Positions 17,469 through 26,705 of a DNA stretch of 64,000 nucleotides are shown one piece after another; the stretch's first letter is position 1, and every line of letters starts with the position of its first letter. This DNA is from Clostridium paraputrificum. GTDB lineage: Bacteria > Bacillota > Clostridia > Clostridiales > Clostridiaceae. The notes beneath the pieces were generated by a model that was not told the origin of the DNA, did no database searches, and was given only the letters and a program-made list of their open reading frames with translations. The position numbers and the translations under genes were made by a program. The stretch is taken from NCBI RefSeq assembly GCF_900447045.1, contig NZ_UAWH01000018.1, positions 62,001-126,000 on the forward strand, given 5' to 3'.

Positions 17469-17505
17469 GATTAGTTTGAAATGATATATAACTAGTCTTT
17501 TTTTT
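17469..17505 (+). terminator. intrinsic terminator after scaffold gene
   Basis: GATTAGTT (17469-17476) pairs with AACTAGTC (17490-17497), with one wobble, followed by at least eight T. Confidence 0.75.
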
Positions 17506-17591
17506 TATGCCCTTTTTTAGTGGGTGACTTATAGGGGGTAAAGAATAAAATCCTAAAAATAAATATTATAAGAAAAGGAGCGTGTTTTTTT

Positions 17592-18452
17592 ATGGCACAT
17601 ACACAACAAGAAAGATATTCAAATTTAGTATTAGCAAAATTAAGAAAGGAATTAGTTACTAGAGATAATTTAATTTTTAATAATTCCTATGAAGGTGATC
17701 CAAAGGCAGGTAAAGTTAAGATTCCTGTAAGAGGGGAAGTAAATGTAAAAGATTATGACAAAGCAAATGGTCTTAAGGGAGAAACGAGGTCTACTACATA
17801 TAAGGATTTATTAATAGATAAGGACAAGGCAGTGAATGAAATTATAGACGGTTTCGATGCACAAGCGGTACCTGATGGAATTGTGGCTGATAGATTAGAT
17901 AGTGCTGGATATGGCTTATCTTTACAAGTAGATAAGGACTCTATAAATGCTTTAGAAAAGAAGGGAACAGTATTAGATACTAAGACAGCTTTAACAAAAT
18001 CTAATGCTTATTCTACTATTTTAGATATGTTTGCTAAGATGACTAGAGCAGGTGTACCAACAAAGGGTAGATGGCTAATAGTATCTCCTGAAACAAAGGC
18101 TTTAATTTTAAAAGATCCTGAATTTATAAAGCAAGGAGATATTTCTCAAAAATTAGTTGAGCAAGGTGCTTTTGGTATGATTGGTGGATTTGCTTGTTTT
18201 GAATCAGCGAACATGATGTTTGAAAATACAGAAGAGGTAGGTTCTAAAAAGACTACAACAGAATTAATCGCAGGACATCCACTTTTTGCTTCTAGAGTTA
18301 TGGAATTCTCTGTACCAGTTCACTTACAAGATTTAGCTGGAAGTGGTAACTTTATTGGGGCATCTGCTGTACAAGGTAGACTTGTTTATGGTGTAGATGT
18401 AACAAAACCTGAAGCTGTGCTTGTAAAGAGAAAAGAAGAAAATGTAGGCTAA
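17592..18452 (+). CDS. major capsid protein
   Basis: 286 residues with AAGGAG upstream. The N-terminal arm (QERYSNLVLAKLRKELVTRDNLIFNNSYEGDP) and the central GRWLIVSPETKALILKDPEF strand, followed by a Gly-rich loop, are typical of the HK97-fold coat proteins found after scaffold genes in Clostridium siphophages. The protein assembles the icosahedral shell. The position between scaffold and connector genes supports the call. Confidence 0.85.
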   Translation: MAHTQQERYSNLVLAKLRKELVTRDNLIFNNSYEGDPKAGKVKIPVRGEVNVKDYDKANGLKGETRSTTYKDLLIDKDKAVNEIIDGFDAQAVPDGIVADRLDSAGYGLSLQVDKDSINALEKKGTVLDTKTALTKSNAYSTILDMFAKMTRAGVPTKGRWLIVSPETKALILKDPEFIKQGDISQKLVEQGAFGMIGGFACFESANMMFENTEEVGSKKTTTELIAGHPLFASRVMEFSVPVHLQDLAGSGNFIGASAVQGRLVYGVDVTKPEAVLVKRKEENVG

Positions 18453-18462
18453 TTTTTAATGG

Positions 18463-18500
18463 ATAGGATAGGATAATCTCCTTCCTGTCCTATTTTTATA
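18463..18500 (+). terminator. intrinsic terminator after capsid gene
   Basis: ATAGGATAGG (18463-18472) pairs with CCTGTCCTAT (18484-18493) with one wobble, then a TTTTTA run. Confidence 0.7.
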
Positions 18501-18517
18501 AAAAGGAGATGATATAT

Positions 18518-18805
18518 ATGTATAGTGAAAATGAGTTAAAAGAGATAGCAATTATATCTATACAAAATTATTTAAATAATTCTAAATACACAAAAGAGTA
18601 TATAGAGAATAACTTTACAATTGCAATTAAAATAATAATAAATAACTTAAAAGCTAATTATGAAGTTTGTGGTGGAATTAGCAATGTATCTTCTATTTCT
18701 CAAGGTAATCAGTCTATTAGCTTTAATACTAATATTAAAAATATAGTTATTACTGAAGATGTTAAAGCAGTATTGCCTAGACCTATTAATTTTATGACTT
18801 GGTAG
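18518..18805 (+). CDS. head-tail connector (gp6-like adaptor)
   Basis: 95 residues from ATG 18518; the earlier in-frame ATG at 18509 lies inside the AAGGAGATGAT ribosome site. The protein is all-helical, with a final segment SISFNTNIKNIVITEDVKAVLP typical of the small DNA-packaging/adaptor proteins that bind under the portal. The position directly after the capsid gene fits. The family call is from order and shape, not from a sharp motif. Confidence 0.65.
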   Translation: MYSENELKEIAIISIQNYLNNSKYTKEYIENNFTIAIKIIINNLKANYEVCGGISNVSSISQGNQSISFNTNIKNIVITEDVKAVLPRPINFMTW

Positions 18806-18813
18806 GTGGGAAA

Positions 18814-19128
18814 ATGGTTTTCTTTAAAAATGCAGATATGCAAAAAGTAATTAAAAGTAAAATAAAAGATGATACAGGTAAAATAGTTACAACTTTTTTA
18901 TTAGATGAAACTATATACAGAGTAAGTTTACAGCCAATAAGCGAGAAAGAAAGAACTTATACATGGGGGCAAAGTATAAAATCTAAAAAGCAAATATTTT
19001 GTGATGAAAGTTTAAATGTTAATGATTTAATATATTGCAAAGGAAAAGTTTATGAAATAGAGGATAGCTTATATAATTGCTATGCTATCCAAGAAAGTGA
19101 TGTGAAAATAAATGAAGATAATAAATAA
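18814..19128 (+). CDS. head-closure / minor capsid protein
   Basis: 104 residues from ATG 18814 (TAGGTGGG upstream). A beta-barrel-like pattern with ICDES-like FCDESLNVNDLIYCKGKVYEIEDS resembles the head-closure (stopper) family of siphophages, including a typical late motif for the ring that seals DNA in the capsid. It overlaps the next gene by 17 bases. Confidence 0.65.
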   Translation: MVFFKNADMQKVIKSKIKDDTGKIVTTFLLDETIYRVSLQPISEKERTYTWGQSIKSKKQIFCDESLNVNDLIYCKGKVYEIEDSLYNCYAIQESDVKINEDNK

Positions 19129-19441
19129 TTGTAGCCAAACAGCTAATGAAATTGAAAAAGCTATAGAAAGAGCTTTAAAAGAAATAGGCATAGGTGGTAC
19201 ATCTAATTTACAAGCTAATACTCCTGTCCAAACAGGTAACTTAAGAAGATCATTAACATTTAAAGAAGCGAAGAGGGATAAATGTTATTCTATTTTATTT
19301 GGTTCGTCTTTAGATTATGCACCGTATACCACTTTAAGACCTAATATTAGCACACATGGTTGGTTTCAAAATTCAATAAGAGATTATAGTAATAATGCTA
19401 TAGATATAATATCAAGGCATTTAAAGGAGGTTGGCAGATAG
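19112..19441 (+). CDS. HK97 gp10-like tail-completion protein
   Basis: 109 residues. The HK97-gp10 family signature is visible: NLQANTPVQTGNLRRSL in the first half, then SLDYAPYTTLRP. It ends in a helix that packs in a ring. The family joins the head connector to the tail. It sits in conserved order between the stopper and tail-terminator genes; no strong ribosome site is seen, so overlap coupling is likely. Confidence 0.85.
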   Translation: MKIINNCSQTANEIEKAIERALKEIGIGGTSNLQANTPVQTGNLRRSLTFKEAKRDKCYSILFGSSLDYAPYTTLRPNISTHGWFQNSIRDYSNNAIDIISRHLKEVGR

Positions 19442-19818
19442 TGGAGTTTAGTATTCTACAAAAAGAAATATATAAATTATTAAAACCATATGATCCTTTT
19501 TTTAGCCATTTACCTTCTAAAGATGAAAATGATAAAGAATTAGATTTTAACAATATCTATACTGTATATAAATTTACCAATATAGCCGATGAAGTATATA
19601 AAAAAGAAGTTAATTTAGAGATACAGATAATAAGCAAATTAGAAAATGAAACACCTGTTTTGAAACAAGCAGTTGATATAGATAAAGTTATAAATAAGGT
19701 TTATTTAGAGCCTTGTAATTGTAGGATAGTTAGAGAAAATTCTTATTTTATTCCAATAAATGATTTTGAGGATAAGAAACACTATACTACGTTAAATTAC
19801 ATAATAAATTATTATTAG
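19441..19818 (+). CDS. tail terminator protein
   Basis: 125 residues from a GTG start with AAGGAGG upstream, overlapping the previous gene by one base. The alpha/beta pattern with a central VNLEIQIISK strand and KQAVDIDKVINKVY helix fits the small tail-terminator family (DUF6838-like), which caps the growing tail tube. Identification rests mainly on position and length. Confidence 0.6.
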   Translation: MEFSILQKEIYKLLKPYDPFFSHLPSKDENDKELDFNNIYTVYKFTNIADEVYKKEVNLEIQIISKLENETPVLKQAVDIDKVINKVYLEPCNCRIVRENSYFIPINDFEDKKHYTTLNYIINYY

Positions 19819-19833
19819 GAAGGAAGGATATAA

Positions 19834-20394
19834 ATGGAAACAAATAATATAAATATTGTTGTAGATGATGCTGTTTTATATTGGGGAGATTTTGGAGACC
19901 TAAGTGGAACTGGCATGGATAATATATTAGAAACTATAAAGGGAAAAGAATTAGGAGTTGCAAAGGGTTCTTTAAAATTTGAAGCAAAGCCTGAAATTAG
20001 AAATATAGAACATGCAGGTAGCCTTGAAAGGGATCAAGTAAATTGGCAAAGGATTATTAAGTGGGACGTAACAGCAGAAACAACTATACTTGATTTTAAC
20101 GAAAATGTATTAAATGCAAGTTTAATAGAAAAGACAGAAAGTGCTAGTACAGAATTTGATGTTTATGCTCCAATAAAAGATTTTAAATCTACAAATTATA
20201 AAGACTTAATAGTTGTAGGTAAAAAGCATAATTCGGAAAAACCTGTTATAGTCCATGTATTTAACTCTTATAATCCAGAAGGTGTAAGATTTGAATGCAA
20301 GGACAAAGATGAAGCAGGTATATCTATGAAATTTAAGGGATGCTATAAAACTGACAAACATCCGTTTGAGATAGCATTTCCAAAGGTAGCTTAA
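19834..20394 (+). CDS. major tail (tube) protein
   Basis: 186 residues, AAGGAAGG upstream. It is a beta-rich protein with the start ETNNINIVVDDAVLYWGD and a central NWQRIIKWDVTAETT block, common to tail tube proteins of Gram-positive siphophages. The position between tail terminator and tail chaperones agrees. It forms the hexameric rings of the tube. A possible weak terminator hairpin follows near 20396-20425. Confidence 0.8.
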   Translation: METNNINIVVDDAVLYWGDFGDLSGTGMDNILETIKGKELGVAKGSLKFEAKPEIRNIEHAGSLERDQVNWQRIIKWDVTAETTILDFNENVLNASLIEKTESASTEFDVYAPIKDFKSTNYKDLIVVGKKHNSEKPVIVHVFNSYNPEGVRFECKDKDEAGISMKFKGCYKTDKHPFEIAFPKVA

Positions 20395-20451
20395 GGGGTT
20401 AGAGAAATCTAATCTCTTTTATTATATTTAAAAGAAAGAAGAGGTATTAAA

Positions 20452-20961
20452 ATGTTAAATGAAGATAAGAGCTTAAAAATTACTACAGATGAGGCTATAG
20501 ATTTATTAGGATTATTAAATAAGTTATCTTTAAAAGATATATTAGTTAATTATATAAAAACAGATTCAAAATTAGAAAATAGTAAAAGCAGTGAGTATAG
20601 AAAACTACAAAATCTTTTAATAGATAGAATTGGAGATACAGAAAAGTATTTAGCACTTTCAGATGCTGAAAAGTCTTTAATGGCGGATAAAATATTAGAA
20701 GAACATAATGATATAGCTGAAAAACTAAATAATATAAAAGAAGAAAAAGACACTTTAGACAGTGAATTTGGATTAGATTTTGTGCTAAGAATACCTAGTG
20801 CTAAAAAGGAAGTATATAGGGTATTGGCTAAGATATTTGAAACAGATGCAAAGAAAATTGAAGAGCAAGATGTTGCTGAAACTGCTGAAATGATTAAAGG
20901 CATTATTCAAAGTCCAACTTTCCAAGGTTTTTTCAAATTAGCAACCAACTTGAAGAAGTAG
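20452..20961 (+). CDS. tail assembly chaperone (G-type)
   Basis: 169 residues, helical and acidic, matching the tail assembly chaperones that sit between tail tube and tape measure genes. Near the end the sequence passes through the slippery heptamer at 20928-20934 (GGT TTT TTC in frame). A fraction of ribosomes should shift by -1 there and read on into the next frame, giving a longer G-T product, as in phage lambda. The unshifted product ends at 20961. Confidence 0.85.
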   Translation: MLNEDKSLKITTDEAIDLLGLLNKLSLKDILVNYIKTDSKLENSKSSEYRKLQNLLIDRIGDTEKYLALSDAEKSLMADKILEEHNDIAEKLNNIKEEKDTLDSEFGLDFVLRIPSAKKEVYRVLAKIFETDAKKIEEQDVAETAEMIKGIIQSPTFQGFFKLATNLKK

Positions 20962-20999
20962 GAACTAGTTTAATAGGAATACTAATTAAAAGTGGTTGC
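20928..20999 (+). promoter_or_regulatory. programmed -1 frameshift signal
   Basis: Slippery sequence T TTT TTC (20928-20934) in the correct phase, a six-base spacer (20935-20940), and a stem-loop with arms GCAACCAACTT (20941-20951) and AAGTGGTTGC (20990-20999), ten base pairs with one bulged A. The layout is that of known -1 signals. Confidence 0.85.
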
Positions 21000-21281
21000 A
21001 TGTCTTATATAAAAGATATAGAGTTAGGACAATCTTTATATATAATCGGAGAGGTTATAAAAGAATATAACGATAGTAGAATATTTCAAAAGTATTGTTT
21101 TGATAACTTACTTCTTCAAGTTGTTGGAGAAAATCTATCTTATAAAGAATACAAAGAAAAGATAAGATTAGAAAATACACTTAATAGTGAAAATAATACA
21201 GCTATAAAAGAAGAGGATATTAAAAATAGAAAAGATAACGCAAGTAAACTTTTAGCATCATTTCTTAATGAAAAAAAGTAG
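20934..21281 (+). CDS. T-domain of the frameshifted tail chaperone
   Basis: This frame is open without interruption from the slippery site to 21281, giving 115 residues after the shift; joined to the first 161 codons of the upstream gene the fusion has 276 residues. An ATG occurs at 21000 but no ribosome site precedes it, so translation by frameshift is more likely than an independent start. The T-domain normally recruits the tail tube protein to the tape measure. Confidence 0.8.
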   Translation, partial: QISNQLEEVGTSLIGILIKSGCMSYIKDIELGQSLYIIGEVIKEYNDSRIFQKYCFDNLLLQVVGENLSYKEYKEKIRLENTLNSENNTAIKEEDIKNRKDNASKLLASFLNEKK

Positions 21282-21299
21282 AATTGGAGGTGAGATTAA

Positions 21300-22757
21300 A
21301 TGAGTGAAGTTTTTAAATTACAAGGAAGTATAGAACTAGATAGTAAAGAGGTTTTAGACGGATTAAAGAAAGTAGATCAGGGCGTTAAACAAACTGGTGA
21401 AAATATGAAAAAAACAGAAGGTGGAGGTAAAAGTTTTGCTAACGCTTTAAAAGGCGTAGGGTTAACAATTGCTTCTACTTTTTCTTTGGGCAAAATAAAA
21501 TCTTTTGCAGAGGAATGTGTGGCTGGTGCTAATGTTCAAATCATGGCAGAAACGAAGTTGCAGAATAATTTAATGGCTACTGGAAAAGCTACTCAGGCTA
21601 ATGTCGAAGACTTAAAGAAGTATGCTAGTCAACTTCAGAAAGTAGGTGTAATTGGAGACGAGGTAGGTATGGCAGGAATGTCTCAATTAGCTACTTTTAA
21701 CTTGACCTCGGATTCTATTAAAACTTTAAGTGATGGTATGTATAATCTTGCAGTAAACCAAAAGGGTGTTAATGCTACTCAGGAAGATATGATGGGGTAT
21801 GCGAACATGATTGGTAAAGCTATGCAGGGACAAGCAACTGCATTAACAAGAGTTGGTGTAACAATGGACGAACACCAAAAGAAAATAATAGAAACTGGAA
21901 CTGAGCAACAAAGGGCAAGTGTTATAGCAGATGTATTAAAAGCAAATTATGGTGATTTAAATAAAGAAATTGCTAATACACCTCAAGGGAAACAAACACA
22001 ACTCATAAATGATTTAGGAGATTTAAAAGAAGTAGCAGGGACTTTGTTATTGCCTATTATTAGTAAATTAGTAGGATGGATTCAACAGCTTGTAAATTGG
22101 TTCAATAATCTAAGTCCAACAACTCAAAAAGTTGTTCTTGTTACAGGAGGATTGGTTGCATTATTACCATCTTTAATAGGAATGTTAACGGGAGTAGCTA
22201 CTATTGCTGGTGCCTGTGGTGTATCGATTGGAACTATAATGGGTCCCGCTCTTGCCGTAATAGCAGTAGTTGCAGGTTTAGTTACAGCAGGTATAGCACT
22301 GTATAAAAATTGGGACACAGTAAAAGAAAAAGCGTCTGAAATATTTGGGAAAATAAAAGATATAATCGGTGGTGCAATAGATAAAATAAAAGGATTTTTT
22401 AAATTCGATTGGGAATTTCCTAAACTAAAAATGCCACATTTTAAACTAGAAGGTGAATTTAGTTTAATGCCACCAAGTGTTCCACGGCTAGGGGTTGATT
22501 GGTATTCTTCAGGTGCTATCTTTAACAAGAGAACAATATTGCCAGGTGGAATAGGTGTTGGAGATGCAAATAAAGGACAAGGAAATAATAGTGAAGCTAT
22601 AATACCATTAGATATTCTTTGGGATAAGATGGATGCAATAGCTAATAGACCTATATTAGTTTATATATCTGCAGATGAATTTGTTAATAAAACAGCTTAC
22701 AAGATGAAAGACAGACTAGATAAATTGGAAGTAAGACGCGTTGATTATCAGTACTAA
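21300..22757 (+). CDS. tape measure protein
   Basis: 485 residues with GGAGGTG upstream. Gly/Lys-rich N-terminal helices, a middle section with the FAEECVAGANVQIMAETKL and SQLATFNLTSDSIKTL pattern, and a long hydrophobic stretch (about 275-340) with several membrane-like helices. The C-terminal part ends in a beta-rich region. It sets tail length and is ejected with the DNA. At 485 residues it predicts a short tail, roughly 70 nm if one residue spans about 0.15 nm. Confidence 0.85.
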   Translation: MSEVFKLQGSIELDSKEVLDGLKKVDQGVKQTGENMKKTEGGGKSFANALKGVGLTIASTFSLGKIKSFAEECVAGANVQIMAETKLQNNLMATGKATQANVEDLKKYASQLQKVGVIGDEVGMAGMSQLATFNLTSDSIKTLSDGMYNLAVNQKGVNATQEDMMGYANMIGKAMQGQATALTRVGVTMDEHQKKIIETGTEQQRASVIADVLKANYGDLNKEIANTPQGKQTQLINDLGDLKEVAGTLLLPIISKLVGWIQQLVNWFNNLSPTTQKVVLVTGGLVALLPSLIGMLTGVATIAGACGVSIGTIMGPALAVIAVVAGLVTAGIALYKNWDTVKEKASEIFGKIKDIIGGAIDKIKGFFKFDWEFPKLKMPHFKLEGEFSLMPPSVPRLGVDWYSSGAIFNKRTILPGGIGVGDANKGQGNNSEAIIPLDILWDKMDAIANRPILVYISADEFVNKTAYKMKDRLDKLEVRRVDYQY

Positions 22758-22771
22758 AGGAGGGATAGAAG

Positions 22772-23518
22772 ATGTTTTTTGATAATGGTATACCTGTAAA
22801 CAACGAAGAATATAGTTTTATATTTAATAATAGCAATTCACTAAGATTTGATTTAGTTTTAGCAGAATATCCTTCTATTCCTAGGATTCGGGAGGATGTA
22901 GAGTATATATCTATAGAAGGTAAAAGCGAATCTTACCAAAAAAAGAAAGGTACATATAAAAGAGATAATATATCTTTAAAAGTAAGATTGTTAGATATTA
23001 ATGCTATGTGGGATTATGTTGAATCTATTGAAGAATGGTTACTTGGTAGAATAAATAGTAATAAACTTTATATAGATAGAAGAGATAAATATTTTGTAGT
23101 TAGAGAGGTACAAATAGGGAATATAGTTAAAGAAATAAAAATGTATGGAGAATTTACAATTACTTTTGTTGTTGAGCCTTTTATGTATGAGGATGGGATA
23201 GAAACAGTTCCAACAATACGTGATAATTTGGAGCATACAACTCTAGTTCAAGGAGACTTTAAAGTTGAACCTACTGTAGAGATTATAGGAGGTAGTGGAG
23301 ATATCACAATAACTATAAATGATAAAACTACTACTATAGAAGATGTAAATGGAGATATATTAATAGATAGGTTTATTTGCCTAGATAAAACTAACAACAA
23401 AGATAAAAGCGTAGATGTACAAGGCTCATATCCTATATTGGATAAGGGAGTAAATACAATTAAATGCGAAGGTACTTTTGAAAATGTAATAATAAAATTC
23501 AAGAACAAATACAGGTAG
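22772..23518 (+). CDS. distal tail protein (Dit)
   Basis: 248 residues, AAAGGAGGGA upstream. The SPP1 gp19.1-type Dit N-terminal fold is seen in YPSIPRIREDVEYISIEG and KKGTYKRDNISLKVRL, with a galectin-like C-terminal half. Dit forms the hexameric ring joining the tail tube to the baseplate or Tal protein. Order tape measure - Dit - Tal is conserved. Confidence 0.8.
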   Translation: MFFDNGIPVNNEEYSFIFNNSNSLRFDLVLAEYPSIPRIREDVEYISIEGKSESYQKKKGTYKRDNISLKVRLLDINAMWDYVESIEEWLLGRINSNKLYIDRRDKYFVVREVQIGNIVKEIKMYGEFTITFVVEPFMYEDGIETVPTIRDNLEHTTLVQGDFKVEPTVEIIGGSGDITITINDKTTTIEDVNGDILIDRFICLDKTNNKDKSVDVQGSYPILDKGVNTIKCEGTFENVIIKFKNKYR

Positions 23519-23545
23519 GACTAACTCTTGCCTGTATTTTCTTTA
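23507..23545 (+). terminator. intrinsic terminator after Dit
   Basis: ATACAGG (23509-23515) pairs with CCTGTAT (23531-23537) with A/T extension, followed by TTTTCTTT. The 5' arm overlaps the end of the Dit gene. Confidence 0.7.
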
Positions 23546-23565
23546 TATAGAAAGGAGGTAAGAGG

Positions 23566-24285
23566 ATGAAGTTCTCTTATAATAGTAAAAGTTTTACACT
23601 ATTCCATGACGATAACTATGTTGAAATAGAGGAGTGTAAAAATCTAAATGGATTTGAAAAAGTTGAAACAGATGAATATATAAGAACAAAAGTAACTTTA
23701 GTTAACAAAGATAGAAGAGGGAATATAGTACCATTTGTTAGTTCTCAATTAGATAAATTAGATAAAAGTATATTTAAAAATGGATATAAAACAATGGTAT
23801 TATTAGGCGACTGCTATAATTATCAATGCTTTTTTATAAAAGATAAATTAGAGTGGTTTAAGGGATATAATACAGGAAAAATAAACGTTATTATGCAAAT
23901 AAAAAAGATAAAACATAGTAATACTTATTGTCTAAATAAAGTTGTAAAAAATGAAGAACGCGTTTATGAAATTAATAATAATGGAGAGTTTCCTTTATAT
24001 CCATCGGTATGTATAGAAAATAGAGGGGCTACATACATAGAAATAACTAATGCAAAGACTAATAAAAAGTTAAAAATTAATTTAGAAAATAATGATGAGT
24101 TTGAAATAGATTTTAAAAAGCAAATACTACATAACAAATGGGTAGGAGATATTAATAGAACTGTTACTGGGGAATATTTTAATGTTCCTGTTGGTATTAA
24201 TGCTATTAAATTTAAAACCGATGGAAGAGTTAATATTTGTATTGCTTACAATAAACTATATAACTTAGTAAAGGAAGTGGTGTAG
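23566..24285 (+). CDS. second tail-tip protein, Dit-like
   Basis: 239 residues with AAAGGAGGTAAGAGG upstream. It is predominantly beta-stranded, with a C-terminal galectin-like pattern (YPSVCIENRGATYIEI, FNVPVGINAIKFKTDG) as in Dit C-terminal domains. Having two Dit-type genes suggests that the ring and a peripheral baseplate component are separate, or that a two-domain Dit was split. It abuts the Tal gene without a gap. Confidence 0.6.
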   Translation: MKFSYNSKSFTLFHDDNYVEIEECKNLNGFEKVETDEYIRTKVTLVNKDRRGNIVPFVSSQLDKLDKSIFKNGYKTMVLLGDCYNYQCFFIKDKLEWFKGYNTGKINVIMQIKKIKHSNTYCLNKVVKNEERVYEINNNGEFPLYPSVCIENRGATYIEITNAKTNKKLKINLENNDEFEIDFKKQILHNKWVGDINRTVTGEYFNVPVGINAIKFKTDGRVNICIAYNKLYNLVKEVV

Positions 24286-26175
24286 ATGAATGAAGTTATT
24301 ATAAGTGTATTTCCTCCACAAACGCCTAAGAGTAAGGTATTAAATAACAATGGTATTGTGCTTAATGATATTCAAGTTGAAGGTATATTTAAGAATAAAG
24401 AGTATACTTGGGAAGGTAGCTTTATTATAGATGAAGAGGGACTTTATAAGAATATAGAAAGAAACTGTATACTTAAAATAAAAGTACATTATGGATATGA
24501 GATTTTTAGAATTGAAAATACAGTTAAAGATTTAAATTACCTTAGAGTATTTGCTAGGCAGATAACTATATCAGATACTTTAGATATTTATTTAAGGGAT
24601 GTAAGACCGGAAAACAAGAGTGCTTTAAGTGCTCTACAATACATTAAGGAAAACTCTGTAGAGTATGGAGAAGATAGACAATATGCAAAAGACATTGAGT
24701 TTTATTCTGATTTAGGATCTGTATCTACGGCGTATTATCAAGGAATGTCATTATATCAAGCCTTACATGATTGTGACCAGTCCTTTCAAAACAGATGGGG
24801 TGGAGAGGTACAAAGAGAAGGATATAGAGTTTCTTTACTGCAAAGAGAAGGTAAAGACAGAGGCTATGAGATAAGAAGTAGAAAGAATCTACAAGGCTTT
24901 GAGGAAGATATTAATTTAGATAATGTTTTTACTAGACTAGATGTAAGAGGGTTCGATACTCTTAAACTGCCTTATTTTATTGATAGTGAATACCTAGAAA
25001 GTTATGACGGTAAGATATTAACTAAAAGTTTAAAGTATGAAAATGTAAAACTTAATGGAGAAAATATAGTCGCTGATGAAGGTGATATTATATGCGAAAC
25101 TGAAGAAGAAGCATATGCTAAACTAGCAGAATTAGCAGAAAAAGAATTTACAGAAAACCATATAGACCAGTTAAAAGCTACTTATAATATTAACTTTGTT
25201 CTCATAGGCGATACAGAAGAATATAAGGATATAAAGGGTTTAATAGAGATAGTTCGTAAGGGTGATACGGTTCACGTATACGAAGAGAAATATGGCATTA
25301 AAATAGCTGTTAGGGTTGTGGATATTGAATTTAATACAGTAAAACAGGAAATTACAAACACTATATTATCCAATAATCCTATTCAAGTTAGTAAGGTTAG
25401 TATATCAGAAATACTAAAAAAATTAGATGCAATTCCTTCATCTAGCTCATACTTAACACAAGCTAAAGAGTTGGCAGGAAATATGATTAACACATTAGGT
25501 AAAGACGGGTATTTTGTATATGATAAAAATGGGTGGGCTATTATGGACACACCTGATAAAAATACAGCAACTAAAGGGTGGAAAGCTACTTTGGGGGGAA
25601 TAGGATATTTTAAGGATGGATTTAATAGTAATCCTGATATAGCTATGACTATGGATGGCACAATTGTAGCTGATTTTATTAGAACTGGTGTATTATCAGC
25701 AATATTAATACAAAGTGATAATGGGGCAACAACATTAGACTTAAATAGTGGAGTATTTAAATCTAAACAGTCAGATGGAAGCGAGGTAGTTATAAGTCCA
25801 ACTGAAGGATTTTATAATAAATTTGGTGATAGTAAAAGAGAATACTATCATTTGAATTACTATGATATAAAGAATGTAACAGTAAGTGATACTGGTACTT
25901 GGAGTTTAAATATTACTTTACCGAATGAATTTAAAGGTAAAAAGTTTGTAGCAGATTGCAACTATAAGGAAATTCTTTCTACATATCCACTTACCTTATT
26001 TGGAAATCAAAGAATTTATCAAGAAGTCGATTATACTAATGGAATTATAAAATTAAGTGGTACTGTATTTCCGTTATGCGTTGAATTTTATACAAGTGGA
26101 AGTCAGACGTACTTGATGCAACATAAGGATAGTAAAACTATTACTGTGAAAATATCTATAAATGTTATTGCATAA
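24286..26175 (+). CDS. tail-associated protein (Tal), prophage endopeptidase-tail family
   Basis: 629 residues. The N-terminal 350 residues match the phage minor structural / prophage-tail fold (ISDTLDIYLRD, SLYQALHDCDQSFQNRWGGEVQREG, then NVFTRLDVRGFDTL). The remaining 280 residues begin with a short helical segment (SKVSISEILKKLDAIP) and continue as Gly- and Ser-rich beta strands, a possible receptor-binding extension. Tal seals the tail tip and contacts the cell wall. No obvious NlpC or lysozyme domain is present. Confidence 0.8.
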   Translation: MNEVIISVFPPQTPKSKVLNNNGIVLNDIQVEGIFKNKEYTWEGSFIIDEEGLYKNIERNCILKIKVHYGYEIFRIENTVKDLNYLRVFARQITISDTLDIYLRDVRPENKSALSALQYIKENSVEYGEDRQYAKDIEFYSDLGSVSTAYYQGMSLYQALHDCDQSFQNRWGGEVQREGYRVSLLQREGKDRGYEIRSRKNLQGFEEDINLDNVFTRLDVRGFDTLKLPYFIDSEYLESYDGKILTKSLKYENVKLNGENIVADEGDIICETEEEAYAKLAELAEKEFTENHIDQLKATYNINFVLIGDTEEYKDIKGLIEIVRKGDTVHVYEEKYGIKIAVRVVDIEFNTVKQEITNTILSNNPIQVSKVSISEILKKLDAIPSSSSYLTQAKELAGNMINTLGKDGYFVYDKNGWAIMDTPDKNTATKGWKATLGGIGYFKDGFNSNPDIAMTMDGTIVADFIRTGVLSAILIQSDNGATTLDLNSGVFKSKQSDGSEVVISPTEGFYNKFGDSKREYYHLNYYDIKNVTVSDTGTWSLNITLPNEFKGKKFVADCNYKEILSTYPLTLFGNQRIYQEVDYTNGIIKLSGTVFPLCVEFYTSGSQTYLMQHKDSKTITVKISINVIA

Positions 26176-26200
26176 AATCTTAAACAAAGGAGGTATCTGT

Positions 26201-26401
26201 ATGAATCAATTTGTAAATAGATTAACAGCACTAATAAGCGTAAAAAAGATAATAGCTATTTTAGTTATTAGTGTATATTGTGGATTAGCAATAAGAGGTA
26301 CTATTTCAGCAGAACAGTTTAGCACTGTGGGCGTAATGATAGTATCTTTTTATTTTGGACAATCTACAGTAAAACAAACATTAAAAGAAAAGGAGGACTA
26401 A
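26201..26401 (+). CDS. small membrane protein, possible holin component
   Basis: 66 residues from ATG 26201 with AAAGGAGGTATCT upstream; the frame is open back to 26162 but that start overlaps Tal. Two hydrophobic helices (about 17-35 and 42-60) with a short turn, then a basic C-terminus, fit phage holin-type proteins. The next gene is also holin-like, so the pair may act as holin and antiholin. Confidence 0.65.
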   Translation: MNQFVNRLTALISVKKIIAILVISVYCGLAIRGTISAEQFSTVGVMIVSFYFGQSTVKQTLKEKED

Positions 26402-26407
26402 AGATAA

Positions 26408-26650
26408 ATGGATATAAATAACTTGGGACAATTAGTAACAAATTTAGGATTCCCAATAGCTTTAGTATTATTATTGCTATGGTTCTTTTATAAAAAGGTT
26501 TGGGGATTAATCGTAGAACAGATGAATAGAATAACTAAAGTCAATGAAGAATTAGTAAAGACTAATAGAGAATTATGTTCTAGCATGAATATAAAATTAG
26601 GAATTATAGAAGATAAGGTAGATAAAATAGCAAATGAACTAGATACATAA
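26408..26650 (+). CDS. BhlA/UviB-like holin
   Basis: 80 residues: a short N-terminal helix, one membrane span (about 16-33, FPIALVLLLLWFFYKKVW), then a charged amphipathic coiled coil to the end. This is the BhlA/UviB layout, known from Bacillus phages and Clostridium bacteriocin loci. Such proteins permeabilise the membrane at lysis. No endolysin gene follows; an HNH gene and the prophage end do instead. Confidence 0.7.
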   Translation: MDINNLGQLVTNLGFPIALVLLLLWFFYKKVWGLIVEQMNRITKVNEELVKTNRELCSSMNIKLGIIEDKVDKIANELDT

Positions 26651-26652
26651 GT

Positions 26653-26684
26653 GGCGGGTACAATTTTGTACTCGTCTTTTTATT
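26653..26684 (+). terminator. terminator after the holin gene
   Basis: GGCGGGTAC (26653-26661) pairs with GTACTCGTC (26668-26676), with wobble pairs, followed by TTTTTATTT. Confidence 0.75.
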
Positions 26685-26705
26685 TATAAAGGAGGTTTTT
26701 AATAT

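Noticed and set aside
22124..22528. 134-codon minus-strand frame inside the tape measure gene
   Set aside because: Shadow of the low-complexity hydrophobic tape measure sequence; no ribosome site.
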